A DNA stretch of 64,000 bases from Lingula anatina (GCF_001039355.2 NW_019773748.1:390291-454290), one strand, 5' to 3'. Shown: positions 36,713 through 49,500, counted from the first letter of the stretch. The notes: generated from the letters alone by a model not told the origin. Numbers and translations are program-made.

Positions 36713-37143
36713 CTCTACCACAACTTATCAGCTCAATTACCAGTTCTAAAGCTGACCATATCAGACCGCCTATGTCCAAAGGCCACATGAAATGTTTCAT
36801 CAAGACTGGGATTCTTTGTTTACATTTTTAGGCATCATCGAGTATAACTTTTGATTAACTTTAGAGTATAAACTTGCTTTAAGGCTATAACAAGTGATAA
36901 AATTGCTGTAGAAAAATAAAATTCTACATGAAAGAGCATTTTATTCAATCGGTACTGGAATAAAATATTCGAAGTGCAGTGCAAAGTTTAAATTGAATCT
37001 CCATTTTAGAGACATTTACACTTCTTCCGTTTACTGACATCCGGTTCACGAGGGTGCAAGCCCAGACTGTGGAAAAAGGTCGTCCGAAAGACACGATCAG
37101 CTGAAAAGTAGTAGAGTAGTGCGATTTTTCCATTTAACATTAT
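36713..37143. promoter_or_regulatory. Divergent promoter region between BDH2 and PDXK
   Basis: Only 431 bases separate the two start codons, which point away from each other. The PDXK-proximal part (about 37010-37140) is less AT-rich than the surroundings. No TATA box is obvious at standard spacing on either side. Shared regulation is an inference from the head-to-head layout. Confidence 0.55.
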
Positions 37144-40100
37144 ATGATGGAAAGTGCCGGTAGAGGTCGAGTGCTGTCTATTCAAAGTCATGTTGTATCT
37201 GGTTATGTCGGGAACAAAAGCGCAACATTCCCTCTTCAGGTACTAAGACTTAAGTGACGTCGATCTACTCCTGAAGTTGATGGTCTGCTAGAATCATAAT
37301 AATAATAATCTTTATTAGTTCCAGCAATTTTTTACAAAGGCTGTGACCGAACAAATGCATAAGTAGGGTAATGGAATAGATAAACAGTTAGCGTATATGC
37401 TTAAATATTTATGTTTGTCATGCATTTGCAGCATTGACATTTAAAAGGCTTCCTCGTTAACTCTACTTAAAACATTCTCTGTCTTTTCATTCTTTTCAAG
37501 GTGCTTGGTTTCGAAGTAGATGCCATAAATTCTGTACAGTTTTCAAACCACACAGGTAATTCATCTGTTTTAATTCACCTGTACAGTTTTCGTATCACAT
37601 TTGGGTAATTGACTGTTTTTAAAATTAATATTCAGATACCTAGAAGTTGATTGCCTAAGCCCAAGTGCTGTTCCACAGTATAATGATCATAGATTATATT
37701 TCTTGATGCTATTTAACATTTATTCAAGTGCACACTTCTACAACACAATCATAAGCATTTGATACGAAAATGCAATAAGCATTAATTTATAAGAGCAAAT
37801 TATAATTTACAACTTAGATAACTGTTGAATGGGAAAAAATCAGTATTTATCATGATTATATCTTCCATGCTTATTGGAAAAGTAATTTTTATTTCCCTTC
37901 AATTATTCCATTAATTATTTCCAAAATATTATGAAATGGTCCTTGAAAAAAGGAATTCAAGAAAGGGAAAAAAGTTAAATAGCTTTAAGCATTATATGCT
38001 GTAAAATATATCTCTGTCAAAAGTAAAAATATTAATTATAATTATAAAAGGGTAAAATATAGAAAAGAATGGAAACTTAAATGTCCTTAGTGGTGTTAAT
38101 GTACTACATAGAAATAAAGACGACTTGTAGATTGTGACAAACAAAATTGTGTGACATGTTTGTAATTATTGCTCTAGGATATAAATCCTTTACGGGACAA
38201 GTTATTAAGTCAGACGAACTAGGAGAGTTAATTAAAGGATTACAAGACAACAATCTGGACAAATTCTCCTACTTACTTACAGGTAAGTTTAATTTTTGTA
38301 TAAAAGCTCTGAAATAACTATTAAGTGTATGAATAAATATATTGTTTTGAAATATTGAAAACGAGTAAAAAAACTGCATGACCAATGTCATTATCTTTAA
38401 GAATAAAATCAACAAGATTTGAATTTAGAAAATTTTAAAACATGCTGCTCATATTTACTCAGGTTATATTGGTGATCCAACATTCCTTCACAAAGTGGCT
38501 GATGTCATCAAAGAGTTAAAGAGGGTAAACCCAGGCCTGGTATATGGTAAGTATTGTGATCACATAGGTACATGTTTATCATCTTCTCACATGTGTTTAT
38601 GAATTACACATAAGAATAAATGTTTTATCTGTGAAAAATTAGATACTGACAGTATACTTATTTATATTGCACTGTTTGCTTTTCAGTATGTGACCCTGTA
38701 ATGGGAGATGATGGGCAGATGGTAAGCATGGGTTTTCTTACATGGTAATTAAATGGTATAAGATGATTCGGCACCATGATACACTATAAGCTGTTCTTTA
38801 GCAAATCATTGCCAAACTGGGAGTAGTAATAGTACTGTAGCAAAGAAAGAGAGGCTTGGGTTTAGAAGTGTCAGCAATAATGTTATAGAATGAATGAAAA
38901 CAATTATTTAAGGCTAGGAAATAGATTAGTTCTTTGACTAAACATGAACATTTGAGAAAATTGAAATTTGACTGGTAGAATTTATCAATTTAGATTATTT
39001 ATTTCTAAACATTGAGATGTGCTGAAGTATAAAGATAATGGATCTTTTTCACTTTATTTTGCGGTTCTATTAGTAGGTCTTTTTAGTGAAATTTATTGAA
39101 GTCTATCACATAAAATTTCTGTTTTCCTTATGTATAAACAGTTCATGTGATAGGTTATGTAAGTAAGCATCACAAAAATATTAAGTAGAATAGAACAGTT
39201 TTTTGTGTGAGCAAATTATACATGCTATCTCTGATATGACAATTAGTGTAGTTGGAAAAAAAATCACCTGTCACCAATGGCTTGTAGAAGTAGTAGCAAT
39301 AAACGCATTCACTATTAGAAACTGAGCAATAATTTCACCATACTGATATGGATTGTTATGAGTTTTGTGTACACAGTGGACACAAATTGTTGAATTTTGT
39401 TAAAAATAAATTCTTACATCAGTCGTTTTCATTTGTTCTGTTACATTTAAATGAATATTGTAAAAATCTGAGCCCAAGTATGACAGCATGAAGCATTAAC
39501 TATAAACTAATTTTACAGTATAATATGTGCTTTCCAGAGTAAAGACATGGCTTGCATTAATCTTCCAGTATGTACCATCTTCCCTGCTAGCAATATACAA
39601 GGAGGTCATACTTCCATTGGCAGATGTCATTACTCCTAATCAGTTTGAAGCAGAGTGAGTGCTTTTTTTACTTAAGATATTCTCTCTCTCTGTTATTTCA
39701 AAAATCATTTTAACCTGCTAATGCTCATTAGGAGAAGTATTTCTTATTTCAGTTGGTGAATTGGTTAGTACCTAAGATAAAAGTTCATCAAAATGTTAGA
39801 TTTCTTATCTTGTCCTCCTTAGAAGTTACTGAGAGCTGTTGGGAAATTGTTTTCCAATTAGTCCAATTTTTCTGCCAGTGCTCCATCTTTTCCTCCGATT
39901 ATAACATTACAATTGTTTTCTAGACTTCTCACTGACATAAAGATTAACAGTGAAGCAGATGCAATGAAAGCCATGCATTGTCTACATGATAGGGGCATTA
40001 ACACTGTCGTGATCAGTAGCACAGATTTGGGATCAGAGAATGTTCTCATTGCTATGGGAAGTTCAACAAAAAGTTAGTGTTTAATTGATATCTGTATCTG

Positions 40101-40915
40101 TACTTAACTAAAAAAGACTTGGTATAAATCATGGTTGACATTTTCATGAATGTGAACAATATACAACATTTTGCTTAAACAGTTTTGCCATAAGAAAAAT
40201 TTAATTATAAGAATATCAAATTTTTGCTGAAATAAACAGTTTGCCCAAAAGAAGATTGGATGGTATGAATGTCACTGCTATGTTTTACACAATCATATAT
40301 GTTTATAAATGTACTTGCTTAAGGGAAATTTAGCAGCAAAAATTTCAAAAATGGCATTTTTATTGACCATTATTGTATTTTTTCACTAGATGGGTCCAAA
40401 ACAGGAATTCGTTTGGAAATACCCAAGCTTCCTGCAAATTTCACTGGGACTGGTGATCTGTTTGCTGCATTATTACTGGCTTGGATGGACAAACATGCTG
40501 GCAATTTAAAGGTAGGTAAAACTAAACCAGTTAAAATACAGAAGTGAATTGTAAAGATTTTGATACCAATTTTAAATTAACAAACTATTTTTCAAAGTGA
40601 GCTAATGGTACATTGTCCATTTCAGCTTGCATGTGAGAAAACCATATCAACCATACAAGTTATATTAAAACGGACTCTGAAGGTAGCACAAGGTAACATA
40701 ATTTGGCTTTTACACAAGTTTTGTAAATGTAAATTTATTTTTATAAGTTTGTCTTTTTCAAATTGTTTTTAAATATTATTTCACTATCAAAATTCTTTTC
40801 AGAACTGGCAGGACCAGGCAATCATCCAAGCCCAGGTCAATTAGAATTAAGACTTATTCAGAGTAAAAGGGATATAGAAAATCCAGAATTATGCATTGAA
40901 GCAACAGAACTTTGA
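37144..40915 (+). CDS. PDXK: Pyridoxal kinase
   Basis: Ten plus-strand exons: 37144-37239, 37501-37555, 38178-38282, 38463-38546, 38687-38721, 39569-39654, 39924-40072, 40390-40511, 40626-40692 and 40803-40915 (TGA), giving 303 residues against 312 in human. It phosphorylates pyridoxal, pyridoxine and pyridoxamine with ATP to make the vitamin B6 coenzyme. Motifs in order: [19 protein letters not shown] (substrate pocket), [44 protein letters not shown], and the anion-hole and catalytic motif [13 protein letters not shown] with the catalytic Asp. Two adjacent in-frame ATGs (37144 and 37147) are equally plausible. The gene is head-to-head with BDH2. All splice junctions are GT/AG and phase-consistent. 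Confidence 0.95.
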
Positions 40916-41145
40916 TATTTATTGCTTCTTGATGTAGTGAGACTTAATAATTAAAGTAAAGTCATTAAGATGCTGATAATTTTTGATATAATTTTTTTGG
41001 AAAATTTCTGTACACAAATGCCAGATACATTCTAAAGAAAATGTTTACATTTAGAACCATACAAGGTCACACTTTTTTTTTTTTTTTTTTAGCTGAAACA
41101 ATTGTAACATATTTACATAAGTGCTTAATTTTATTTATTTGCTGG

Positions 41146-41638
41146 AAGGTCAATTCCATGGAATTTTTTCACTGAAATGAATTTTCCTGGGGTAAAGGGC
41201 AGTTTTCTCCTTCTCCTGAATAATAGCTTGACCCGTACAGTGACGGTACCTGGACTTGGATTCGATGTTTTATTCCATATACAATTTGATAAATTAGTTT
41301 AAAATGACTGGCCAGTCAACATCATGACATCTGCCATCACGCACATTGCCTGGTTTTTGCCCTAGAAAATGTTGGGGTGTTTTGTGGCGCAGCCCTGTGT
41401 CACGTGTAATACAGACATTGCCAGCTGGCAATGGCTTCAGCAAAGAAGATAAAAGGGTAATAACAACACAAGGTCACTTCAGCTAAACTTTATCTAAAGG
41501 GTTTTATTGTCTTTAGAGTATGAATTGGGAAATTGTAAGCTCTACAAGACATGAATATGACTGTGGGGGATTTTCAAATGTGTGGAGAGAATCTCTAGAT
41601 GTTAATTTTGGCAGGAAAATCCCATGGAGTGCCCTTTT
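41146..41638. mobile_element. Inverted-repeat element, copy 2 (uninterrupted)
   Basis: An element of about 0.49 kb downstream of PDXK. Its ends are imperfect inverted repeats of about 36 bases: AAGGTCAATTCCATGG on the left and the complement of AAAAGGGCACTCCATGG on the right. It aligns along most of its length with the element at 26288-26966, but lacks the nested hAT-like insertion. It has no coding sequence. Confidence 0.75.
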
Positions 41639-43278
41639 AATAGATTTCATTAAACTGAAATCATTAAGCCATTTGGTTAAGTGAAACTTTTTTAAAAATC
41701 AAGAAATCGTCTTGTTTACACAGGAAAAATAAGTAAAATGCATTACGCTGTTTTCCTCCTGGAAAAAAGGTAATGTGGTCAAAAACTCAATTTCAGAGAA
41801 CCTTTCACTATAAAACAGAAGATGCCATTAATGTTTGTAGTTAAATAATTATACTGCAGATACACTGGTTACATTAAGATGAAATAATATCTTGTTGTTG
41901 ATACAGTAATAGAATATATCTAAAGGGCATTTTTCACAGGTGTGGGAACTGTTAAATGGTGCTTATTTTAATTTTTTAAATATATTTTTAATTATACACA
42001 TTCTTTGAAATTGGTGAATGGGAAAGAGCATATTATCAATGCTTTCAGGTTTTTCTGTATAGGTGTAATAATTAAGAAAAATGGAGCATTGTTTTCATAG
42101 AAATTGCATTTACTTGTTTATCATATACAAGCAATAACACTGCCAGTATAAATGACAGGGTTACGTCATATAAAAAATATGGTCAGTATATCAATGATGA
42201 CATATACATAAACTTGCAATCAAATTTTTTATAACATGCATAAACCATGATTGCAAACAAAGATGGTATATATATATATATTTTTTTTAGTGTACATACA
42301 TCTGATTGACCTTTTCTGGACCTTTTCAAAGAGCTGTAGTCAGTTTCAGATGCATGTGCTTTGTTCTGGACAAGTTTTAGACCTTGTTCATATCTTACAG
42401 GTGGATTACAGGTACCGTAGTTAAAATGTGCCCCATTGCAAGCACCATTGTGTGGCTGTGAGATAAAGTAAATATTCCCCAGCCTGAATTGGCCTTGTTA
42501 AATTAAACAATGCCATTTTCAGATGAGCTCTAGCTTACCAGATGAGTTACTGCAACAGCCATCACACTCAGCCAGATCTGCAAGGTGCATGGCCCAAATT
42601 GAAAACCTTATTGATAAAGTAATCATGACCAGCAACCAAAAAGACTTTGCTTTTTCTGAAAACTACACAAGGGTGTTTGCAGTGCAGATTCAAACAAATG
42701 TCTTATTGTAAAAGCCATACAAATTTGAACTTAATGTAAAGAAATATGAGAAAGAAAAAAAAAACTGAAAACATGAAGTCTCTGGTTATTCTAGTCTTTC
42801 AGAAATTTTAATGGCATTTATAATTGTAAGTATGAAAGTAATAAACTATGTAACTCTGAAATTATAGAATAAGAGTTTTACAATACTTAAACCTGTCTAA
42901 CTGAAGTGGCATACAGAACACTTCTGGCAGAAAATTATACTCAAAAATGCCACTTTCAAGTGCTCAAACTATCTTGATAATCAGCAAACCATCTCAAATA
43001 CACAGAAATAAGGAAGCAATTGCATTTACAACACTAGTACAGCATACCTTTCCAACAGTGAGAGTCAATGAAGTATCACATGGGTAAGATATTAGCAGAT
43101 ATAATGTCAACAACAATGCCATTTTTCTCATTTCATGTGCCTTTGCCATTTAAAGATTTACCCACCATTCAAAACAAATACTTTGTCTCACATTGAGACT
43201 TGGGTGAAGAATGTCAATTGGGTCTTAGTGAGCCATACACGTTATACATGTCTTTGCACACTTGATGTAGAGTTTTGC
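41639..43278. other. Intergenic region between PDXK and LSM10 with one weak ORF
   Basis: Mostly AT-rich DNA between two convergent genes (PDXK plus, LSM10 minus). It includes a short TA/T run near 42264-42288. The only protein-like stretch is the 62-codon frame at 42523-42711, listed separately. Confidence 0.5.
42523..42711 (+). CDS. Weak candidate: short ORF or terminal exon, unrecognised
   Basis: A 62-codon frame (starts MSSSLPDELLQQ, ends in a stop at 42709-42711) is preceded directly by a plausible acceptor, CCATTTTCAG. The amino-acid composition looks protein-like (AQIENLIDKVI resembles an amphipathic helix). I do not recognise it. It might be a terminal exon of an unseen plus-strand transcript or chance. 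No ribosome-start context or second exon supports it. Confidence 0.25.
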   Translation: MSSSLPDELLQQPSHSARSARCMAQIENLIDKVIMTSNQKDFAFSENYTRVFAVQIQTNVLL

Positions 43279-44025
43279 TTATGATTTGTTCAATTCACCT
43301 GTTCCAGGATCAACCTGTAAGTTTGCAAAGTCTTGTGAAACATCATTTGTATAATTTTCTTTAACAATAGCCACATTGGATGTATCTTCTCCACTGGTTT
43401 CACTAAACCACTTAGTGACAGAGGTACTTGGTAATTCTGTTGAACCAGTGAAATTCCCAATGTCAGATTTATTTATGGACTGACCAACCTGAGTTATTGG
43501 TAAATTTGTCGTACAGTCTTTAACCTGTTCTACCTCAACACTACCAGTCTGGGTGACTACTTGTAGCTCTGACATGCTAGCATGTGTGGTCTCCTGGGTC
43601 TCCACTGACCACTTTGCCCGATTTTCAATTGTCACTTTCTTAGCTCTGGCAGCTTTCAAGTCATCCCAAGAGACTGTTTCCTTTTTCTTTTTCCACTGCA
43701 TTCCCATAGTTCTTGCACCTTTCATAGAGGCAAGTTGCTTCTGAATTGCCTCTATCATATTGACTTCATCAGGCACTTGCACAAATCTGATATTTCTCCC
43801 CTGAACAGAGAAATTACTCAGTTTGCTTACTTTTCCATGTCTGTCTGTAAATACAACATCAGACATACAGATAGCCATGAACCCATCCACATCAGTTATT
43901 TTGCCTTTAACGCTACTCTCATCCCTCAGTTCTACTGTTGTCTCCATCCCTTCCAGTGCTTGAAGGAGGCAAACGAGGGAATTCTGGGCTTTAGTTCGCT
44001 CACGGATTGAAGCTGTGTGAGACAT
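43279..44025 (-). CDS. LSM10: U7 snRNP Sm-like protein LSm10 with long C-terminal extension
   Basis: A single uninterrupted frame of 248 codons on the minus strand. Residues about 1-90 match LSm10: start MSHTASIRERTKAQNSL, the Sm1 stretch TTVELRDESSVKGKI, DVDGFM, and the Sm2 stretch GRNIRFVQVPDEV. LSm10 replaces SmD1 in the Sm ring of the U7 snRNP, which cuts replication-dependent histone pre-mRNA at its 3' end. Vertebrate LSm10 is about 123 residues, so the tail here is roughly twice the expected size. The tail begins with a basic patch (MQWKKKKETVSWDDLKAARAKK) and continues Ser/Thr/Glu/Val-rich without a recognised domain. Lack of introns and only 221 bases to the upstream EF-hand gene stop fit a compact gene; retrocopy origin is possible but not shown. 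Confidence 0.9.
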   Translation of the reverse strand: MSHTASIRERTKAQNSLVCLLQALEGMETTVELRDESSVKGKITDVDGFMAICMSDVVFTDRHGKVSKLSNFSVQGRNIRFVQVPDEVNMIEAIQKQLASMKGARTMGMQWKKKKETVSWDDLKAARAKKVTIENRAKWSVETQETTHASMSELQVVTQTGSVEVEQVKDCTTNLPITQVGQSINKSDIGNFTGSTELPSTSVTKWFSETSGEDTSNVAIVKENYTNDVSQDFANLQVDPGTGELNKS

Positions 44026-44246
44026 CTTATGTTGTATGACTTTTAATAAAAAAATATCTAAATACCCCTTTCTTTAGCAATATATGTCATTGTCTTTTAG
44101 TAAGGCATGAACACGTAATAATTCACAGTTCTTTAAGTGTGGCTGCAAACTACTGTGGTCTGGAAAATCTCTTCTTACACTGCATCATATTATTAACCAC
44201 ATACAGTGTTCTTTTGACATTGATGTTGGTTAAGTTGCACGCAGCA

Positions 44247-45718
44247 TTACTGAAGCTGTAAGTCAACTGTTAACTGCTCTTTCAGTTCTGCATCTGACAC
44301 AAACTACAAAATGAGAAAAAAATCCCTTTGAATTGTATTTAATTATTTAGTGCTAAAGCATGTTAATCATAAATTTTACATAGATAGTTTCCTAACTTAC
44401 TACTTACACACATATGCCTATTGCCCTTCTTGGAGCACAGGCCACCAATTTACTCCATTGCAGTCAAAAAAGTAAAATATGATTCATGACATGAAAAACG
44501 AAAGTATCACCTACAACTACACTTGAGTTTCACGAAAACCTACCTTATCAAAGTCAGTACGAGAAAGCTGCCCTTGTTCATCCAGATCCTCTCTCTGTAA
44601 GATCTTCTCTGCCAAGTATTCAACTTCTTTGGCAGAAAGAGCACCTGCATAAAGCAGACCCAAGAATCCAATCACATCCGACTTATTTAGCACACCCTGT
44701 TTGTTGGTATCTGCCAGCTTAAAGGCCACTAGGGGCAGAAAAACAATTAAATTTGTTAAACATTTGTAGCTAAGGTGTAATTTAAAATATAAGTTTAAGA
44801 AAATCACAATTCAAGATAAAAAATTTAATGGTATAACTCATAGTTTACACTACAAATTAATCAACAAAATTGACAAAAATTTAGCAAGAGAATGGCAAAA
44901 CGTATGTGATGACTTGTTTTACATCATAAATATTTATCATTTCAATATAAATCCTTACAATCTCTTTTCTTCTCCACTGTAGTCCTCGAGTTCAATACAG
45001 AAAACATGTATATGAACTGCTCTGGATAGATTCGACCGGAGTCTAATACAAACAGCTGTGCAACTGCTGGAATCAGTGAATATCCAATGAGTTCAGGTAT
45101 CTTCAGGAGCTCTTCCAGTGATACACCTAAGTCACCTTTTTCAGAGTTATCATAGTGTGAATATCGCTTTAACAACTTGGCCAACTCTTTAGCATTAACT
45201 GAAATTAAAATTATTTGTAAAAATTGAGCTCAACAGTACGCGTGTGTGTGTGTGTCTGTGCATTAAATAACTGATAATAAGTTACTGAAAACCAGTAAGT
45301 CATACACAAAAACAATGACTGAGACAAAGTGAGGTTGGAGAGACAATGCTTAAAGTAATTTTTTTCCAAAGTATTGTCATCTTTAAAACATATTTAACAT
45401 CATAGCAATTATTGTCATCAACCATCTCAAAAACAAATGTATTGTTGAATATCTAATAATCATTATCTCTTTGAAAGTAGACATCTTCCATACACGGTGT
45501 TTGTTCCGTGAGTTCTTTAATCTGCTCTTCTGACAGCTGTGAAATTCCACCACCCTGTGCAAGAAACAATGTAAATTATTAATTGAATGTCTGAAAATAG
45601 GCTTAATGTTTTAACGTTACTCTACCTTATTTTACGTGAACATAGGATTGATATATTGTATACTTGGACTTCCTCTGTGAAATTATTATGAGCTACTTGT
45701 TCACATAAAATTACCTTA
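44247..45718 (-). CDS. Calcineurin B-like EF-hand protein (first exon in gap)
   Basis: Four minus-strand exons join in phase: 45494-45554, 44959-45198, 44544-44728 and 44247-44303 (TAA), about 180 codons. A further upstream exon ends at 45715-45718 (AAG then GTAAT donor) and disappears into the assembly gap. The start resembles calcineurin B and its homologues (ISQLSEEQIKELTEQTPF). EF-hand-like loops are YDNSEKGDLGVSLEEL, DTNKQGVLNKSD and DLDEQGQLSRTD. The last two have Asp rather than the usual Glu at position 12, and an expected loop around VLDSGRIYPEQF is degenerate, so calcium binding may be weak. Family size (170-195 residues) fits calcineurin B, CHP or CIB proteins. A myristoylated N-terminus would be expected but cannot be seen. 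Which subfamily it is remains open. Confidence 0.75.
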
Positions 45719-45852
45719 NNNNNNNNNNNNNNNNNNNNNNNNNNNNNNNNNNNNNNNNNNNNNNNNNNNNNNNNNNNNNNNNNNNNNNNNNNNNNNNNNN
45801 NNNNNNNNNNNNNNNNNNNNNNNNNNNNNNNNNNNNNNNNNNNNNNNNNNNN
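45719..45852. other. Assembly gap (134 n)
   Basis: A run of n that hides the first coding exon of the EF-hand gene and possibly part of its promoter. Confidence 1.
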
Positions 45853-46555
45853 GTGGGTATACTACAAAAGTGTTATCGTCATTGAGCCGAAAGCATACAA
45901 AATGCATTTGTTAAATAGATGTAATGAAAATTATATAGTTAAGAACACTCACCATTAGAATTACCTGGTACCTCGCGGATTTCCCCCGTTCTACTCGCTC
46001 ACCAGTGTTACATTTTCAGGTTCGTCTCGCAGAATGTATCTTCCTATCTTCTTGGGTAAGGTTTAGGATTTTATAGTTTATGATCGCCTAAATTTACTAA
46101 ATAATAGTAAATTATGTTTTATATGTATCCAATGACTTACATGGAAATGTACTCTCCCAACTACATGTATTAAATTCAAGTGCATTATTGAACCCAATTA
46201 TACGCGGAACTAATCCCAGTTACAGAGGCAGCACTGTACACAAGAGAAGCACGTTGTTTTTGTCCGAATATACTAGTAGCTAGGCCTCTACGTAACAGTC
46301 ATAAATTCGAAGCCGTGTAATGGTATTTGCTACAGTGCAGTGGGCAACTTGTAACACGAAAAATATTTTAAGGAACAACAGTGTTGCAGAATAGAACTTC
46401 ACTATGTTGGCTGCAATCTGCTACGCGACCTTAATGATAACATAACACGCATTAACACGGAGTCTGTTCACTGTCTGAAAGTTATCTGACAGTGTCAAGG
46501 TGTTATTCTGCCAGACACCTAGTTAAGGGGATACCAGCATAAAAGGTGAACAGCA
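45853..46555. promoter_or_regulatory. Divergent region between EF-hand gene and PIPOX
   Basis: About 0.7 kb between the gap and the PIPOX start codon, with the two genes facing away from each other. It probably holds both promoters. No specific element could be recognised. Confidence 0.4.
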
Positions 46556-49500
46556 ATGGCTACCTGGGACTCCATCGTAATCGGGGGAGGAATTGAGGGC
46601 TCCTCCACCGCCTGGCAACTAGCAAGAAACGGGCACAAGACTTTGCTTTTGGAGCAGGTGAGCGAATTGATAATAATCACAGTCCGAATAATTAAACTAC
46701 AATATTCACTTTTCATGTTCAGTATGCTGCTCAGTAAATAACCTAAATGCAATGTAAAGGGGGAAAATCGGGCTAAAATAATCACAATTCAATAATTATG
46801 ATTATTTTATTATTTTCTAAAATTGGGGGCGTCTCGATAGTCCGAAGGTTCATTGGTCCGAAGGTTCATTGGTCCGAAAAGTGGTAACATTTTCATCGAT
46901 TTTTTAATCAAGGGTTCATTGGTCCGAAGGTTCTATAGTGAATATTCGGACCAATGAACCTTCGGACTATTGCTACGGCCCCTCTAAAATTAATTGAAAT
47001 GGAATTAATTTTAAATGGTCAATATTCACATGAATATATTTAATAATGTTATTGGCTAGTTAAAATTTGGATCAATATATTTTTTTAAAAAATTAACACA
47101 TTTTCAAGAAGATATTTAATAATGTTATGAGTTGGTTAAAATTTGGATCAATAAATTGTACTTATACATGTATGTCTTAATTTTAACTTAATGTATCATA
47201 CATCAGAAACTATAAATCAGTAATTATAGTGCTGAGTTTTGAAACTTCCAGGTAACTCTAGGTATATAGTTTATACTAGTTTATCTAAAAGACCCAAGTC
47301 CCCCACAGGCAGTTGCATATATATATTCTAAAATTGTACCCTCTACCAGGGTAGCAGATTATATATGGAAAAATGAAAAAAGTCACCCTCTGACTTTTGG
47401 CCAGATGGAAGCAATAAATCTTCACCTGCGCATATGGCATTGTACCTGCTCTGTAAGGAGCTACTACAGGAGATACCTCATATCATATTAACTTCAGTCT
47501 GAAGTAACAAGCTATTCATAAGGGGCTATTTTTATCTGTTACAGAAGAGAAAGTGATGAAAGGGATAATAACTCTTCGTATGAGATCTATATTTCACAAC
47601 AAAAACATTGTGAATAACTCATAGAAATATATTTTATTCTGTTTTACCACAAAAACGGCAGTTATAGCTATTATTCTGATATCTGAGCTTGTCTTTAGAC
47701 CACGTGACCTCCATTGATGGATATACTCTGTTAAAATCTCTTAACAGATTTTAACAAAAAACCAAACTTTTTAGAAAAAACCAGGGACCAACTTTGAATG
47801 TAAAAATGAGTTATTATCCCTTTAAGCTCAGAGGAATTTTAACTGTCATGATTACTGTCAAGGGGACTTTGATTGGGATTCTTTATTGATACACCTTCAC
47901 AAATAAGGTACAATCAAAGACAGTACAACTAACTATAACAGAGTACAAACAAGTAAATGAATAAATATACATGATTTTAATGTTTACATAAAGGCTATAT
48001 AGATAAATACGTGTTAAAAAATAATAATAAATAAATAAATAATAAAAAATAAAAATTGGATATCATACCGGAAAAGGAATGTTTACTGACCTTTACTGAT
48101 CTCGACCTTTACGTACAAAGTACAATCAAAGAAGTTAAACAGACAACACCAGCTACAGATACGTAAATCTGCAGGACGTGGACACACATTTAGGTCTGTT
48201 AAGTGGCAGTGCCTGCGCAGTTAAGCAAACAATTACCAGACATGTAATCAGCCTTGAGATTTCATCACAGGGTGCCAGAGAGCCACCCTGAGCTTCAGAG
48301 ATAACTTGACACGATGAAGATAGGCTAATAGTGAAGAGGGTAGTGTCAAGTTATCTCTGAAGCTCAGGGTGCAGAGAGCCAAATGACTGTCTATTTATCT
48401 GGAGACATATCTGTGAATATCTGTGAAAAATCAATCTGTCACCCTGGGAGAGGGTACTAAAATTGTGCTTAATCTGAAACTTACAAAAGTATAGACTGAT
48501 AATTTGGCTATTAGATTTTGGTTGACCAGACTGGCCCTTTGAAATTGCCAGAGATAAAAAATCTTTAGCACAAAAATGCTGTTTTCAGGATGAAAGTTAT
48601 TGTGTGAACAGGATCGATCTATCTCAGCGAGGATTCTAGCTAAGGCGCAGTCAATGTAATCATCTAAATTATCCAGCATGCCCCCTTAATTGCAAAGCAA
48701 CATGAACAACATCATGGATCAAGCAAAGTTTTCCTTACTTTCCCAAGTGCTTTTAAGTCTTGAGGGGATGTGCAAGACAGTTAATGTGATTACACTGACT
48801 GCACCTTGGTGAGAATTCCTGCTGAGGTACAGTAGATTGGTCCTGCTAAGATAACTTCTATTCTGAACACAGCACAACATTTAGAGTACATTGATATCAT
48901 TAACTCATGTATGTTCCATCCATGCATAAATTTAATTTCTAGTAACTTTAATTTTTTCGTTTTTGAATCTCCAGCTCTTTTAGGTCATATTACATATACA
49001 TACATTTTTGTAACATTAACTACTTCAGTATAATGCTACGTATGTAACTATAATAGATATCAAAAAAGTAAATTTATACATATAAATGCTATATAGTAAA
49101 ATTATGAGTACTATTAAGAAATGTTTTGAAATGTTTCATTTAATATAAGTTATGTGAACAAATTAAAAAGATGTCTATTTTTACTGACATGGATTGTTAT
49201 CCTGTAACATTTGATTTCAGTTTCCATTGCCACATACCAGAGGGAGTTCTCATGGAGCCTCACGTATAATTAGGCATGGTTATGCCGAACCTTTTTATGT
49301 TGAAATGATGATGGATGCCTATAAATTATGGAGGGAAATAGAGAGAGAATCTGGGATTGCCTTATACAGGTTCGTTTTTTTTTTTTTTTTTTTTTTTTTT
49401 TTNAGGCTTGATGCTCATGCTAGCTGTACAAGACCTCAGTGATTAGTTCAGTGTCACCAGGAAAAGGAATTGTATCTTTTTAGGCAATTCTATAACAGGT

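Noticed and set aside
49378-49403. Poly-T run with n at 49403 considered as another duplication junction
   Set aside because: The sequences on either side do not repeat each other; it is probably a homopolymer-associated gap closure just after PIPOX exon 2.
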